This document shows, piece by piece, positions 43,333 to 51,979 of a stretch of DNA of 64,000 nt; position 1 is the stretch's first letter; the number at the start of each line of letters is the position of its first letter. A program made the position numbers and the translations under genes. The DNA is from CAYLRY01 sp964386535 (lineage in GTDB: Bacteria > Chloroflexota > Dehalococcoidia > Dehalococcoidales > UBA3254), in NCBI GenBank assembly GCA_964386535.1, contig CAYLRY010000009.1, forward strand, positions 1-64,000, in the 5' to 3' direction. Below the pieces are notes generated by a model, which made no database searches, was not told the DNA's origin, and saw only the letters and a program-made list of their open reading frames with translations.

Positions 43333-44493
43333 TTATCTGGCCTTGTTCAAGAAATCAACGGCCCACTGGATTGCCTCATCGCCGGTTTGAGTAAGAATAT
43401 TATCCGGCGTAATTCCCTTTCCTTCGATCTCACGACCGTTCGGCGTCAACCAGCGGCCTATGGTTAGATAAATGGCAGATCCGTCACTCAGTTCAAAAAA
43501 GGAATTATAACTGCCTTTTCCTAGAGTTGCAGTACCGGCAATAGTAGCACGTTTGTAGTCCTGCAAAGCCCCAGAAAGAACCTCACTGGCGCTAGCGCTG
43601 TACTGGTCCACCAATACCACCATTGGTAGTGTGGTATAAACGCCATTAGGCCTAACTGATTCTGAAGTGGTTTTCCCCTGATTGTCTCTTAAGGTAATTA
43701 TCACTCCTTCTTTGATAAAATGACTGGCCACATCTATGAGGGCTGTTACCAGGCCGCCTGGATTGGAGCGTAAATCAAGTATTATTCCCCTGGCTTTATT
43801 CAAATCCATATTTTTTAACGCTGAATTAACTTCCAGGTTAGTCCGTTCATTAAAACTATATATTCTTATATAAGCCACATTATCTTCCATCTGGTATTCA
43901 ACCGAGGTAGAATTGATTTCTTCCCGTGTTATCATAATCTCTACAGGTTCCTCTGAGTCCTGGTGAATTATTACCAGTTTAACTTTAGTTCCTACCGGAC
44001 CCCTGACCATGGATATGGTTTCCAGAAGACTCAATCCTTCGGTAGCCTTATCATCCACAGCTTTGATAATATCACCTGTTCTGATTCCGGCTCTTTCCGC
44101 CGGCGAACCCTTCATAGGTGCCACTATAATAGGCTCTTTATTTTTATTAACTGATACCGAAGCGCCTATCCCACCGAAACTTCCCTGCATATCACTTTTT
44201 TCAAACTCATATGCTTCAGCATTTAAGTATCCCGAATACGGATCATCCAGAGCCTGCACAATGCCCTTTAAGGCTCCTTCGTTAAGCGCAGCAGACTCAA
44301 CCTTCTCTGGTTCCACATAATAACGGCTGATGATATTCCAAGCCTCATTCATTAAACCTGCATTCAAACCCTGTGTTGGCGCAGGAGCAGTTGTCCGTGT
44401 TCCCAGGCTGAGCATGCAGCCTGCTCCAAAAACCATTGAAAGCACCAATATAGATAGTATGCATACCAGACCGAGTTTCGTTTTTCTTTGCAT
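43333..44493 (-). CDS. S41 C-terminal processing peptidase (CtpA-like lipoprotein)
   Basis: Periplasm-facing serine protease of 386 residues with a lipoprotein signal ending VFGAGC (Cys at about 26). An N-terminal helical domain precedes a PDZ domain (GGIGASVSVNKNKEPIIVAPMKGSPAERAGIRTGDIIKAVD), then the protease domain with DLRSNPGG. The catalytic Ser is in SASASEVLSGAL and the Lys in GTATLGKGSYN, both intact. Typical roles are trimming of secreted or membrane proteins. Confidence 0.93.
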   Translation of the reverse strand: MQRKTKLGLVCILSILVLSMVFGAGCMLSLGTRTTAPAPTQGLNAGLMNEAWNIISRYYVEPEKVESAALNEGALKGIVQALDDPYSGYLNAEAYEFEKSDMQGSFGGIGASVSVNKNKEPIIVAPMKGSPAERAGIRTGDIIKAVDDKATEGLSLLETISMVRGPVGTKVKLVIIHQDSEEPVEIMITREEINSTSVEYQMEDNVAYIRIYSFNERTNLEVNSALKNMDLNKARGIILDLRSNPGGLVTALIDVASHFIKEGVIITLRDNQGKTTSESVRPNGVYTTLPMVVLVDQYSASASEVLSGALQDYKRATIAGTATLGKGSYNSFFELSDGSAIYLTIGRWLTPNGREIEGKGITPDNILTQTGDEAIQWAVDFLNKAR

Positions 44494-44727
44494 TAAACCA
44501 ACCTCACATATACCCTTTTAAGACTCAATATTTTAAGAAACAGCCAATTAAAATTATACTTATATTCTCATTTCAAGTACACCAACCCGGATTGACCTTA
44601 ATTTAGCTGAAAAGCCAATTGCAGTGAACTATAAAGGACTTAATCAATTCTAAAGATTAAAGAAGCATTTTCCCATTCTTTTAAATCAAGATAACTTTAA
44701 TCTGGGTTTTTCTGTGCCTACTTAGCT

Positions 44728-45453
44728 CTACATCCAGATTAAACGCAGAAAACTGGCCACGGCTAAGGCTGCCGTTTCTACTCGCAGGACAGTTGGCCCC
44801 AGAGAGACCGGTTGATAGCCAGCTTTCAGTATTAATTGTACTTCCTCCAGACTAAAATCTCCCTCAGGGCCAATCAGCACGAGCGTATTCGCCGGTAATT
44901 GATCTGGCAGCACCTCCCGGATAGGCTGACTTGCTACCGTCAATGTCGGCACCAGCTTTAAATCATATTTAGCAGCCTGTTCCAGGACTTCTGAAATTTT
45001 CTTAATAGGTGAAATTAAGGGTAGCCTGTTTCTTCCGCTTTGCTCTGCCGCACTCCTGGCAATCTTTTTCCAGCGCATCAGGCGGCTTTCTTTCATATCT
45101 TCCCTTTGGATATTCGCCCTTTCGGTTACCAGCGGAATAATACTGTCCACTCCAAGTTGCGTCAGCTTGTCTATAATATCATCCATTCTGGACTGCTTGG
45201 GAACGGCGCAAGCAATACTGATTTTTGTATTTGCGCCTGGTTGAGGCGGTTTTCTTTCCTTAATTTCCAAAATAGCCTCTTTCCGTTTTATTGAATTGAT
45301 AATACTGACCCATACATTCCCTTCATTGTCGAAAACCACCACCTGGTCTCCTGGTTTCAAACGCAAAACGTTCTTCATATGGTGCAATTGCTCAGGGTCT
45401 GAGAACGAAATTTTTCCGCCGTATACAGGCTTATCAATGTAAAACCGGTTCAT
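44728..45453 (-). CDS. rsmE: 16S rRNA (uracil-1498-N3)-methyltransferase RsmE
   Basis: SPOUT-fold methyltransferase acting on U1498 of 16S rRNA, about 241 residues. N-terminal PUA-like part (MNRFYIDKP, LRLKPGDQVVVFDNEG) then the SPOUT domain with LVTERANIQ, KIARSAAEQSGRNRLP, LIGPEGDFSLEE and LGPTVLRVETAALAVAS, all family signatures. Start at 45453 by homology; the longer frame to 45525 adds residues unlike the family. Confidence 0.93.
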   Translation of the reverse strand: MNRFYIDKPVYGGKISFSDPEQLHHMKNVLRLKPGDQVVVFDNEGNVWVSIINSIKRKEAILEIKERKPPQPGANTKISIACAVPKQSRMDDIIDKLTQLGVDSIIPLVTERANIQREDMKESRLMRWKKIARSAAEQSGRNRLPLISPIKKISEVLEQAAKYDLKLVPTLTVASQPIREVLPDQLPANTLVLIGPEGDFSLEEVQLILKAGYQPVSLGPTVLRVETAALAVASFLRLIWM

Positions 45454-45574
45454 GTTTTTGTTTCTCCAACTACTTTCTATAAGTATTGTAATATTTTTCC
45501 GGATTAAGTACCCTGTTTCAATCATGCCTCTTTAAACTTTCCTTAGAAGCTGATTTCCTGTACAATGATTATTG

Positions 45575-46438
45575 ATGTTTACAACAGTAATTGGAAGCTA
45601 CCCGCTTAAATATGCCCAGTTGGGGAAAGATGCTATTCTGCGGTCCGTACAGGACCAGTTGGACGCCGGGATTGATCTGGTTAGTGACGGCCAGACCCGT
45701 TTTGATATGATCGAATGCTTTGCCAGAATTATTGAAGGCTATTCTTTTGAGACTAAAAGCTTTATTAAGAGCAAGATTGGCAGGGCATTACCGGACTTTT
45801 TACTTGAAGACCTGGAAACTGCCAGAGGGTTAACACCTCATGTTAAGGGCATCATCACCGGACCCATAACACTGGTATTCTCCTCCAGGATCAAAGGTTT
45901 TTACCGGGGATATCATGATGAGGGTATATATATGGATACCGCTGGAGCCCTGCTGGATATTGCCCTGGCTATGGAACGGCAGGGGGCTGAATGGATCCAG
46001 ATTGACGAGCCTTATTTATCCGTGGGTGCTCCAATGGATATTGCTAAAAAAGCCATTGAAAGCATCAGTACTAAAATAAAGGTTCCAGTAGCCCTGCATG
46101 TCTGCGGGAAAGTGGTTTCAATTATCGAGCAGTTGCTGGAAATAAAAGGAGTGATGCTTCTTTCTCATGGTTTCAAGGGAGAAGATAATATTTCAATTCT
46201 CTCTAATGAAAAATTAGCCTCTTCTAACAGAGTCCTGGGTTTGGGTTGCGTAAACACCAAAAATCGCCGGGTCGAGGATGTTGAAGAAATCAGTGATATT
46301 ATACGGACCGCCCTTAAAAGCCTACCTCCGGATAGGCTAGTTATACATCCGGATTGCGGCTTAAGACTGCTTGATCGGGAGACTGCTATAGGTAAAATGA
46401 AGAACATGGTACATGCCAGTCGTATGGCTCTTCAATAA
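45575..46438 (+). CDS. Core methionine synthase (MetE C-terminal-like, zinc)
   Basis: A single TIM-barrel protein of 287 residues corresponding to the catalytic half of MetE. It has GSYPL at the start, QIDEPYLS, the zinc ligands HVCG and VIHPDCGL, and an acidic ligand between. Family knowledge: short stand-alone MetE proteins (core-MetE) of anaerobes take the methyl group from a methylated corrinoid protein instead of methyl-folate, and one such enzyme was characterised from Dehalococcoides. TACAAT at 45561-45566 lies so close to ATG 45575 that the mRNA may be leaderless; no Shine-Dalgarno is seen. Confidence 0.8.
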   Translation: MFTTVIGSYPLKYAQLGKDAILRSVQDQLDAGIDLVSDGQTRFDMIECFARIIEGYSFETKSFIKSKIGRALPDFLLEDLETARGLTPHVKGIITGPITLVFSSRIKGFYRGYHDEGIYMDTAGALLDIALAMERQGAEWIQIDEPYLSVGAPMDIAKKAIESISTKIKVPVALHVCGKVVSIIEQLLEIKGVMLLSHGFKGEDNISILSNEKLASSNRVLGLGCVNTKNRRVEDVEEISDIIRTALKSLPPDRLVIHPDCGLRLLDRETAIGKMKNMVHASRMALQ

Positions 46439-46444
46439 TAAGTG

Positions 46445-46543
46445 TTGGCTCAAGTGTAAAAAGGTCTTATAACTGTATTTTTAGCAAATTTTCGAAGCTA
46501 AATTTCTGAATAAAATGTTTAAATACTGCCGTTTTGCAGTACA
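46445..46543 (+). repeat. Dispersed 99-bp repeat family 1, copy A (MITE-like)
   Basis: Matches the reverse complement of 60030-60128 over 99 bases at 86 positions without gaps. Within it, near-complementary ends TGTAAAAAGG (46455-46464) and CCGTTTTGCA (46529-46538) bound an 84-base core. It lies between convergent genes, just past the methionine synthase stop. Confidence 0.85.
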
Positions 46544-46593
46544 GTCAGTGTTGATAAAATAGTCTTCCCTGGATCCTTTTCAGTTGTCCCTGT

Positions 46594-48024
46594 CTATGAT
46601 CCATCCCGGGGGTTTTCGCTCCTGGTAGCTGATTTTCCCCTGAACAGTGAGACGAAAATACCTGAAAAGCATAGAAAGCTGAAAATACCGAAAGCCACTC
46701 GCGTGCTGGTAATAAAAGCAGGATAGGATTCTGAGGTAATTTCTACCCGTCCGATAACCAGGGCCATAACCACCATGGTTATACCCATACTCAGCATATT
46801 TCCCATTGAAATCATGGTGCTCATGGTAGCTGAAGCAATGCCATAAAACTGGGGGCTAACCGAGCTCATGATAGCGTTTGTGTTAGGCGACAAAAACAGG
46901 GCAAAACCAGCTCCCAAGACAATAAGTGCTACGATTATTGGCCATATGGAACTGTCCTTTGTCAAAAAAACAAATGAAAGCAATCCGCCGAAAGTTAGCG
47001 CCATGCCCATGGTAGCTACAATCCTGGGTTCTATTTTTTCGGATAAGATCCCGGCAAAAGGAGATAGAATGGCCTGCAATACAGGTTGGGCAATTAAAAT
47101 CAGCCCGGCCTGTGCCGGTGACAGTCCCTTAATATATTGCAAATAAAGGCTCAAGAAGTAGACCATGGCAGCCACAGCGGAAAAGTTGATTAAAGCTGTT
47201 AAATTTGAGAAAACAAAAGGCCGGTTGTTCCTGAAAACGTTAACATTAAGCACAGGCACATAAGTACGGCTTTCCCATTTAAAAAAAGCCACCAGACCCA
47301 GCAACCCTGCAAAAATGAAAACCCCGCCAAGCACATCTGGTAAGATGGAGAAACCGTACATCAGGAAAGTAATAGTTATAGCAAAAATTATGGACCCCGT
47401 TAGATCGAATTTTTCACCCCTGGCCGCTGCCCATTCACCTTTAATCCTCCAGAAAAGAAGCATTGCTAAAATTAAACCGAACGGAATTACAAAGCCGAAA
47501 ATGCTTCTCCATCCCAGATTTTCCGTCAGTAATCCGCCCAAATATGGTCCGGCTGATGAGCCGACGGAAATGCAGGCAAGACTGATGCCCAGAGCTCGGC
47601 CTCTTTCACAAGCCGGGTAAATAGCTGTTATCAGAGCCAGGGAACTCACCAGGATCATAGCTCCTCCAACTCCCTGTAAAGCCCTCCCTGTAACCAATAT
47701 AAATGAAGAACTAGAGCACATGATCAAAGCTGATGTCAGGGTATAGATAATCAGGCCTATGCCAAAAATTTTTTTTATGCCGATAATATCGGCTATTCTG
47801 CCGAAAGGAATTGAGAAAACGGCTATAGTCACCACATAGGCAGTTACTATCCAATTTAAAAGAATAGCGTCAGCATTGAATTCCTGACCAATCCGCGGAA
47901 GGGCCACATTCAAGGCCGGTATCATAAAAGCAATAAGGAATACTGCTATTGAGGTAATCAAAAGTGATAAGGTTTTGTAATTACGTTTTTCAAAAGATGC
48001 TGGTAGATCAGATTTGAGGCGCAT
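46594..48024 (-). CDS. MFS multidrug-type transporter, DHA2-like
   Basis: Major facilitator transporter of 476 residues with about 14 predicted membrane helices. Motif A is GRIADIIGIKKIF, preceded by ALNVALPRIGQEFNADAILLNWIVTAYVVTIAVFSIPFG, the DHA2 signature start. Motif C-like GSSAGPYLGGLLTENLGWRSIFG follows. This family exports drugs and metabolites by proton antiport; substrate unknown. It stands alone, with a 364-base gap upstream. Confidence 0.9.
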   Translation of the reverse strand: MRLKSDLPASFEKRNYKTLSLLITSIAVFLIAFMIPALNVALPRIGQEFNADAILLNWIVTAYVVTIAVFSIPFGRIADIIGIKKIFGIGLIIYTLTSALIMCSSSSFILVTGRALQGVGGAMILVSSLALITAIYPACERGRALGISLACISVGSSAGPYLGGLLTENLGWRSIFGFVIPFGLILAMLLFWRIKGEWAAARGEKFDLTGSIIFAITITFLMYGFSILPDVLGGVFIFAGLLGLVAFFKWESRTYVPVLNVNVFRNNRPFVFSNLTALINFSAVAAMVYFLSLYLQYIKGLSPAQAGLILIAQPVLQAILSPFAGILSEKIEPRIVATMGMALTFGGLLSFVFLTKDSSIWPIIVALIVLGAGFALFLSPNTNAIMSSVSPQFYGIASATMSTMISMGNMLSMGITMVVMALVIGRVEITSESYPAFITSTRVAFGIFSFLCFSGIFVSLFRGKSATRSENPRDGS

Positions 48025-48299
48025 AACTAATTCCTTGATTCGTTAATACTCTGTACCGCAATTAGGGAAAAATAAACATAGAATTAAGCTGAATTGGCTT
48101 AGTGGGAAAACACCATTGTGGCTTTCAGTTGGTCTCCGATCTGCGCTTAACGCTTGAAGGCATAATATTTGTTGTCTTGGTTAATTATATCGCTATAGAG
48201 CATTCACATCAATTTTTCCTCCTGCACTTTCCACTCCTTATTCATAAGACCATAACTGGTCTATTATGGGAGTATATTCTCCAACCGGCGTTTTGCTTA

Positions 48300-48329
48300 T
48301 TGACATCCGCAGTTTTAACGAGTTATTGT
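48300..48329 (+). promoter_or_regulatory. Candidate promoter of the STAS-TPP-kinase operon
   Basis: Perfect TTGACA (48300-48305) and TATTGT (48324-48329) are 18 bases apart, 60 bases before the STAS gene. The rest of the 364-base gap 48025-48388 contains one short hairpin (AGACCA/TGGTCT, 48247-48262) and no convincing gene. Confidence 0.5.
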
Positions 48330-48388
48330 TATTAACAAAGATAAAGCTAAATCCAAAACATAAATAACCTGATTAAGGAGGATGATTA

Positions 48389-48730
48389 ATGGAAATAGGA
48401 GACAAGAAAGTTGGTACAGTGAATATCCTTTATATTAGCGGGCGGCTGGATGCCTATGCCGCTAATGATGTTGAGAAAAAATTAAGCTCTATAACCGAGG
48501 TTACACCGGTTAATTTAATAATCAGCATGGAAAAACTTGAATATATCAGCAGTTCTGGACTCAGGGTTCTGCTGGCTGCATTGAAAAAAGCCCGTAAACA
48601 ACAGGGAGATATCAGATTAGCCTGTCTTCAGCCTTATGTAAAAGAGGTCTTTGACGTTGCCGGTTTTACGCAGTTATTCAAGGTGTTTGATAAAGAAAAC
48701 GAGGCTATCGACAGTTACAAAGGGGTATAA
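48389..48730 (+). CDS. STAS-domain anti-sigma factor antagonist (RsbV/SpoIIAA-like)
   Basis: A 113-residue stand-alone STAS domain. The pattern VNILYISGRLDAYAANDVEKKL and the loop ISMEKLEYISSSGLRVLLAALKKAR carry the Ser that the partner kinase phosphorylates (SSG). In partner-switching, the unphosphorylated antagonist binds the anti-sigma kinase. AAGGAGG precedes the ATG. The TPP enzyme gene begins one base after its stop and an RsbW-like kinase follows that, so the substrate and kinase are encoded in the same operon. Confidence 0.88.
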   Translation: MEIGDKKVGTVNILYISGRLDAYAANDVEKKLSSITEVTPVNLIISMEKLEYISSSGLRVLLAALKKARKQQGDIRLACLQPYVKEVFDVAGFTQLFKVFDKENEAIDSYKGV

Positions 48731-48731
48731 C

Positions 48732-50456
48732 TTGAAAATAACAACAGCGGCTTTGCTACTCAAATATTTAAAAGCTGAAGGTGTGGACTATATTTTTGGC
48801 GTACCGGGGACCTCCATAGTCCCCATCTTTGCAGCTATAAATAAACACGGTGATGTAAAACCCATACTGGCCAAACATGAAGAAGGGGCTGCCTTTATGG
48901 CCGATGGATACGCTCGTGTAAGCGGCAAAGTGGGTGTATGCTACGCCACATCAGGCCCTGGTGCGACCAACCTGGTTAGCGGAGTAGCTACAGCCTATAT
49001 GGACAATGTCCCGCTGCTGGTTATTACTGGTCAGGTAGCTACCAATGTCTATGGCAAAGGAGCTTTTCAGGATTCTACCAAATCAGGTATCGATTCTGTA
49101 GCCATGCTTGACCCAATGACTAAATACAGCACGATGATCATGTCAAAGTATAAGGTGCCTGAGACCATCCGGGAAGCTTTAAGAATTGCCAATAGCGGTA
49201 AAAAAGGCCCGGTACATCTTAGCTGTCCCAAGGACATTATGGAAGCTGAAATTGAAGATAGCCTGCTCCCCCCGTCTTCTTACCGGATTTCATCCGAATA
49301 TTTTGATAGAAAACTGGTTATTGAGGCGGCAGCCAGACTGGTAAAGGCTAAAAGGCCGGCTATACTGGTTGGCTCCGGCGTGATTTCTTCAGGCGCTGAA
49401 TCCCAGGTGTTGGAACTGGCTGAGATGCTCAATATACCTGTTGCCACCAGTCCTAAAGCCAAAGGGGCATTTCCGGAAAACCATGGACTTGCCCTTGGCG
49501 TCCTGGGTTTCTGCGGCTCCCCTTCTGCTGAAGAGTATATTATGAAAAGCGGCGTAGATGTTCTGCTGGTTGCCGGCGCCAGTCTGAATCAGATCACTAC
49601 CTTTTCCTGGGATCCGCGTATTATGCCAAGCGATTGCCTCATTCATATAAATATTGATCCCTCGGAAATCGGCAAAAACTATCCTGCTCAAATTGGACTG
49701 GTCGGGGATTGCCGGGTGGTTCTGGATGAAGTTCTCTTTAGAATTTTGAAAGAAATACAGGAGCACGACCCCACGTCAGAAAGACCGGTTTCACAAATAA
49801 TTGATTTTAAAAAGAGGAATGGCCGCTTTGTGGAAGAGGACAAAATGTACTCCGAAGCGGTACCTATTAAACCGCAAAGATTGATGAAGGAACTGCAGGA
49901 GGTGCTGCCTAAGGATTCCATTGTCTTTTTTGATGTAGGGAACCATGTTTGCTGGGCAATTCACTACCTGCAATTTGAGCGTCCTAACTTTATTTCTCCC
50001 TTCGGTCTACTGACCATGGGTTATGCAACTGCGGCTGCTATCGGCGGTAAACTGGCAGCCCCAGACAGACCTGTGATTGCCGTGGCGGGAGACGGATGCT
50101 TTATGATGAATGGAATGGAGATAGCTACCGCAGTTAATCATGATATTCCTGTGGTATGGATCATTGAGAATAATGCCAGGCTGGGATTGGTCCATGAACT
50201 TCAGAAGCTGAGCCTGGGAGACAAAACTGTGGCTACCACTTTCAAACCGGTGAACTGCGCCAAAATTGCTGAAGGACTGGGAGCACAGGCTTTTAGAATA
50301 GAGAGGCCGGATGAATTAGCCAGAGTTCTGCCCCTGGCTCTGGCAAGTAAAAAACCCACTGTTATTGATTGTATCATTGATCCGGACGAAGTCCCCCCCA
50401 TTAACAGGTGGGCTAAAAGCGTGGGCGAATTTAATGCCAGGCTGGATTATTTGTAA
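48732..50456 (+). CDS. Thiamine-diphosphate enzyme, acetolactate synthase large-subunit-like
   Basis: A 574-residue three-domain TPP enzyme. Pyr domain: YIFGVPGTSIVPIFAAIN and KHEEGAAFMADGYAR with the activating Glu; ATSGPGATNLVSGVATAYMDNVPLLVITGQV follows. A central domain (RPAILVGSGVISSGA) and the PP domain with GDGCFMMNGMEIATAVNHDIPVVWIIENN (GDG-N TPP/Mg motif) are present. No small regulatory subunit or other branched-chain amino-acid gene is nearby, so true acetolactate synthase is not assured; sulfoacetaldehyde acetyltransferase or oxalyl-CoA-type relatives remain possible. TTG start at 48732 with AGGGG upstream. It is embedded between STAS and kinase genes. Confidence 0.82.
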   Translation: MKITTAALLLKYLKAEGVDYIFGVPGTSIVPIFAAINKHGDVKPILAKHEEGAAFMADGYARVSGKVGVCYATSGPGATNLVSGVATAYMDNVPLLVITGQVATNVYGKGAFQDSTKSGIDSVAMLDPMTKYSTMIMSKYKVPETIREALRIANSGKKGPVHLSCPKDIMEAEIEDSLLPPSSYRISSEYFDRKLVIEAAARLVKAKRPAILVGSGVISSGAESQVLELAEMLNIPVATSPKAKGAFPENHGLALGVLGFCGSPSAEEYIMKSGVDVLLVAGASLNQITTFSWDPRIMPSDCLIHINIDPSEIGKNYPAQIGLVGDCRVVLDEVLFRILKEIQEHDPTSERPVSQIIDFKKRNGRFVEEDKMYSEAVPIKPQRLMKELQEVLPKDSIVFFDVGNHVCWAIHYLQFERPNFISPFGLLTMGYATAAAIGGKLAAPDRPVIAVAGDGCFMMNGMEIATAVNHDIPVVWIIENNARLGLVHELQKLSLGDKTVATTFKPVNCAKIAEGLGAQAFRIERPDELARVLPLALASKKPTVIDCIIDPDEVPPINRWAKSVGEFNARLDYL

Positions 50457-50516
50457 ACCACCGAAAAACATGATTATAAAGAAATTTCTCAATGTTTTGG
50501 ATTAAGGTAGTTGGAT

Positions 50517-50957
50517 ATGTTACCAGAGAAACATCAAATTGAACTTGAAAGCACCATTGACAATTTACCTGTCATCGGCGACTTCATCGAAGAGACCCTA
50601 AACCGTTTTCATGCTGATGCGGGTATTATTTATAAGGTGCAATTGGTGGTTGACGAGGCCTGCACAAACGTTATTAATTACGCCTATGCAGAAGGGTCAG
50701 GCCCGCTAAAAATTATTCTGGAACTCGATCAAGAAGATCTGGTAATCACCATTAAAGATAAAGGGAAACCTTTTAACCCCACTACCATACCTCCGCCTGA
50801 TCTGAATGCTGACCTGGAAGATAGAAAAATTGGTGGTCTGGGAATCCATTTTATGAGAACCATGATGGATTCATTCAATTACTCATATGACCCTATTGAG
50901 GGCAATCAGTTGACCATGAAAAAGAAACTGGGGAAACCATCTGTTTCTATTGATTGA
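50517..50957 (+). CDS. Anti-sigma kinase-like ATPase (RsbW/SpoIIAB-like)
   Basis: A 146-residue GHKL ATPase of the HATPase_c_2 type. N box: LVVDEACTNVINYAY (Glu and Asn for Mg-ATP); G1: IKDKGKPFNP; G2: GGLGIHFMRTMMD. Such kinases phosphorylate a STAS antagonist and bind a sigma factor or another output. No sigma factor gene is in the window, so its output is unknown. ATG 50517 has AAGG nine bases upstream; a TTG at 50511 is the alternative. It ends 20 bases before the convergent lipoprotein gene. Confidence 0.88.
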   Translation: MLPEKHQIELESTIDNLPVIGDFIEETLNRFHADAGIIYKVQLVVDEACTNVINYAYAEGSGPLKIILELDQEDLVITIKDKGKPFNPTTIPPPDLNADLEDRKIGGLGIHFMRTMMDSFNYSYDPIEGNQLTMKKKLGKPSVSID

Positions 50958-50977
50958 TCTCTGTCCTGGTATTTATG

Positions 50978-51979
50978 CTATCTTCCCCTGACCTGGTCTA
51001 AAATTTCATTGGTAAAAACCTGCTCCGCCTTCATAGCTGAAGGCAATATCTTATAGTTTACCAGAGCATCCAGCATTTGTTGTACGCTCTTTCTATCAGT
51101 ATAACCAGTATCTATCCAGGAAACTTTTACCAATCTGGCTATTTCTCTCATCATTGAAAGTTGATGCTTCCAGGTTTGCCGTCCGGTCTGATCATATTTT
51201 AATACTATGTCAACTGCCTCTTTGGGATTGTCTATTGCATATTGCCACCCGCGCAGGCTGGCCCGCAGCATCTTTACACATATTTGTGGATTTTGTTCAA
51301 CTAGCTGGCGCCTGGTAAAGAGAGCATCCCCCGGAAATCCTAAATCATACAATGAATAATCGATTATGTTAATATCCTGTATTTTTATACCACTTTCCAG
51401 TACCTGGTGATACTCATTGTAAATCATTGCAGAAGCCACATCTATTTCTTCTTTTAGAAACGCTTCCATATCGTAACCCTGTGATACAATATCCACTTCT
51501 TTCCGATCTATACCCTGCCTGGCTAAAAGAGCATATAACTGGGTTTCCCAACTGGCACCCCACATGCCAATACGTTTTCCCGAAAGATCCCCCGGACGTT
51601 TTATGCCTGATGATTTTTTGGCAATCAGAAGTAAACCGCTCATTTGCTGGATCTGCGCTATGCTGACTACCGGTTGGCCTTTTTCAACAGCCACGCTTAA
51701 GTCAGATAAAAAAGCTGTTCCAAAATCACTATCTCCCTCCACCACCAGATCAACCGCAGACATATCAGCTCCTCCGGGTTTAATAGTCAGGTTGAGGCCT
51801 TCATCGCGGTACCATCCCTTGTCTAAGGCTACATAAAAACCGGCAAATTGGGCCTGAGTAATCCACTGCAATTGCAAGGAGAGCGGCTTTAAATACGATT
51901 CAGAAAACGAATGGCCGGAGGTACACGCAAGGAGCGGCACTAAAACAATCAGGAAAATGGCAAAAACTATCTTTTTCAT
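50978..51979 (-). CDS. NMT1/THI5-like ABC solute-binding lipoprotein
   Basis: A 333-residue ligand-binding protein with a lipoprotein signal ending VPLLAC (Cys at about 19). It starts its mature part SLQLQWITQAQFAGFYVALDKGWYRDEGLNLTIKPGG, the signature of the NMT1/THI5 family that includes binding proteins for thiamine pyrimidine precursors, riboflavin and sulfonates. No permease or ATPase gene is adjacent. Its start codon overlaps the stop of the SpoIIE phosphatase by four bases, so the two are translationally coupled, which suggests a sensory partner and not an importer. Confidence 0.88.
   Translation of the reverse strand: MKKIVFAIFLIVLVPLLACTSGHSFSESYLKPLSLQLQWITQAQFAGFYVALDKGWYRDEGLNLTIKPGGADMSAVDLVVEGDSDFGTAFLSDLSVAVEKGQPVVSIAQIQQMSGLLLIAKKSSGIKRPGDLSGKRIGMWGASWETQLYALLARQGIDRKEVDIVSQGYDMEAFLKEEIDVASAMIYNEYHQVLESGIKIQDINIIDYSLYDLGFPGDALFTRRQLVEQNPQICVKMLRASLRGWQYAIDNPKEAVDIVLKYDQTGRQTWKHQLSMMREIARLVKVSWIDTGYTDRKSVQQMLDALVNYKILPSAMKAEQVFTNEILDQVRGR

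Noticed and set aside
48102..48335. A 77-codon frame in the gap before the STAS gene
   Set aside because: No ribosome site, no family, and it contains the short hairpin and ends at the probable promoter.
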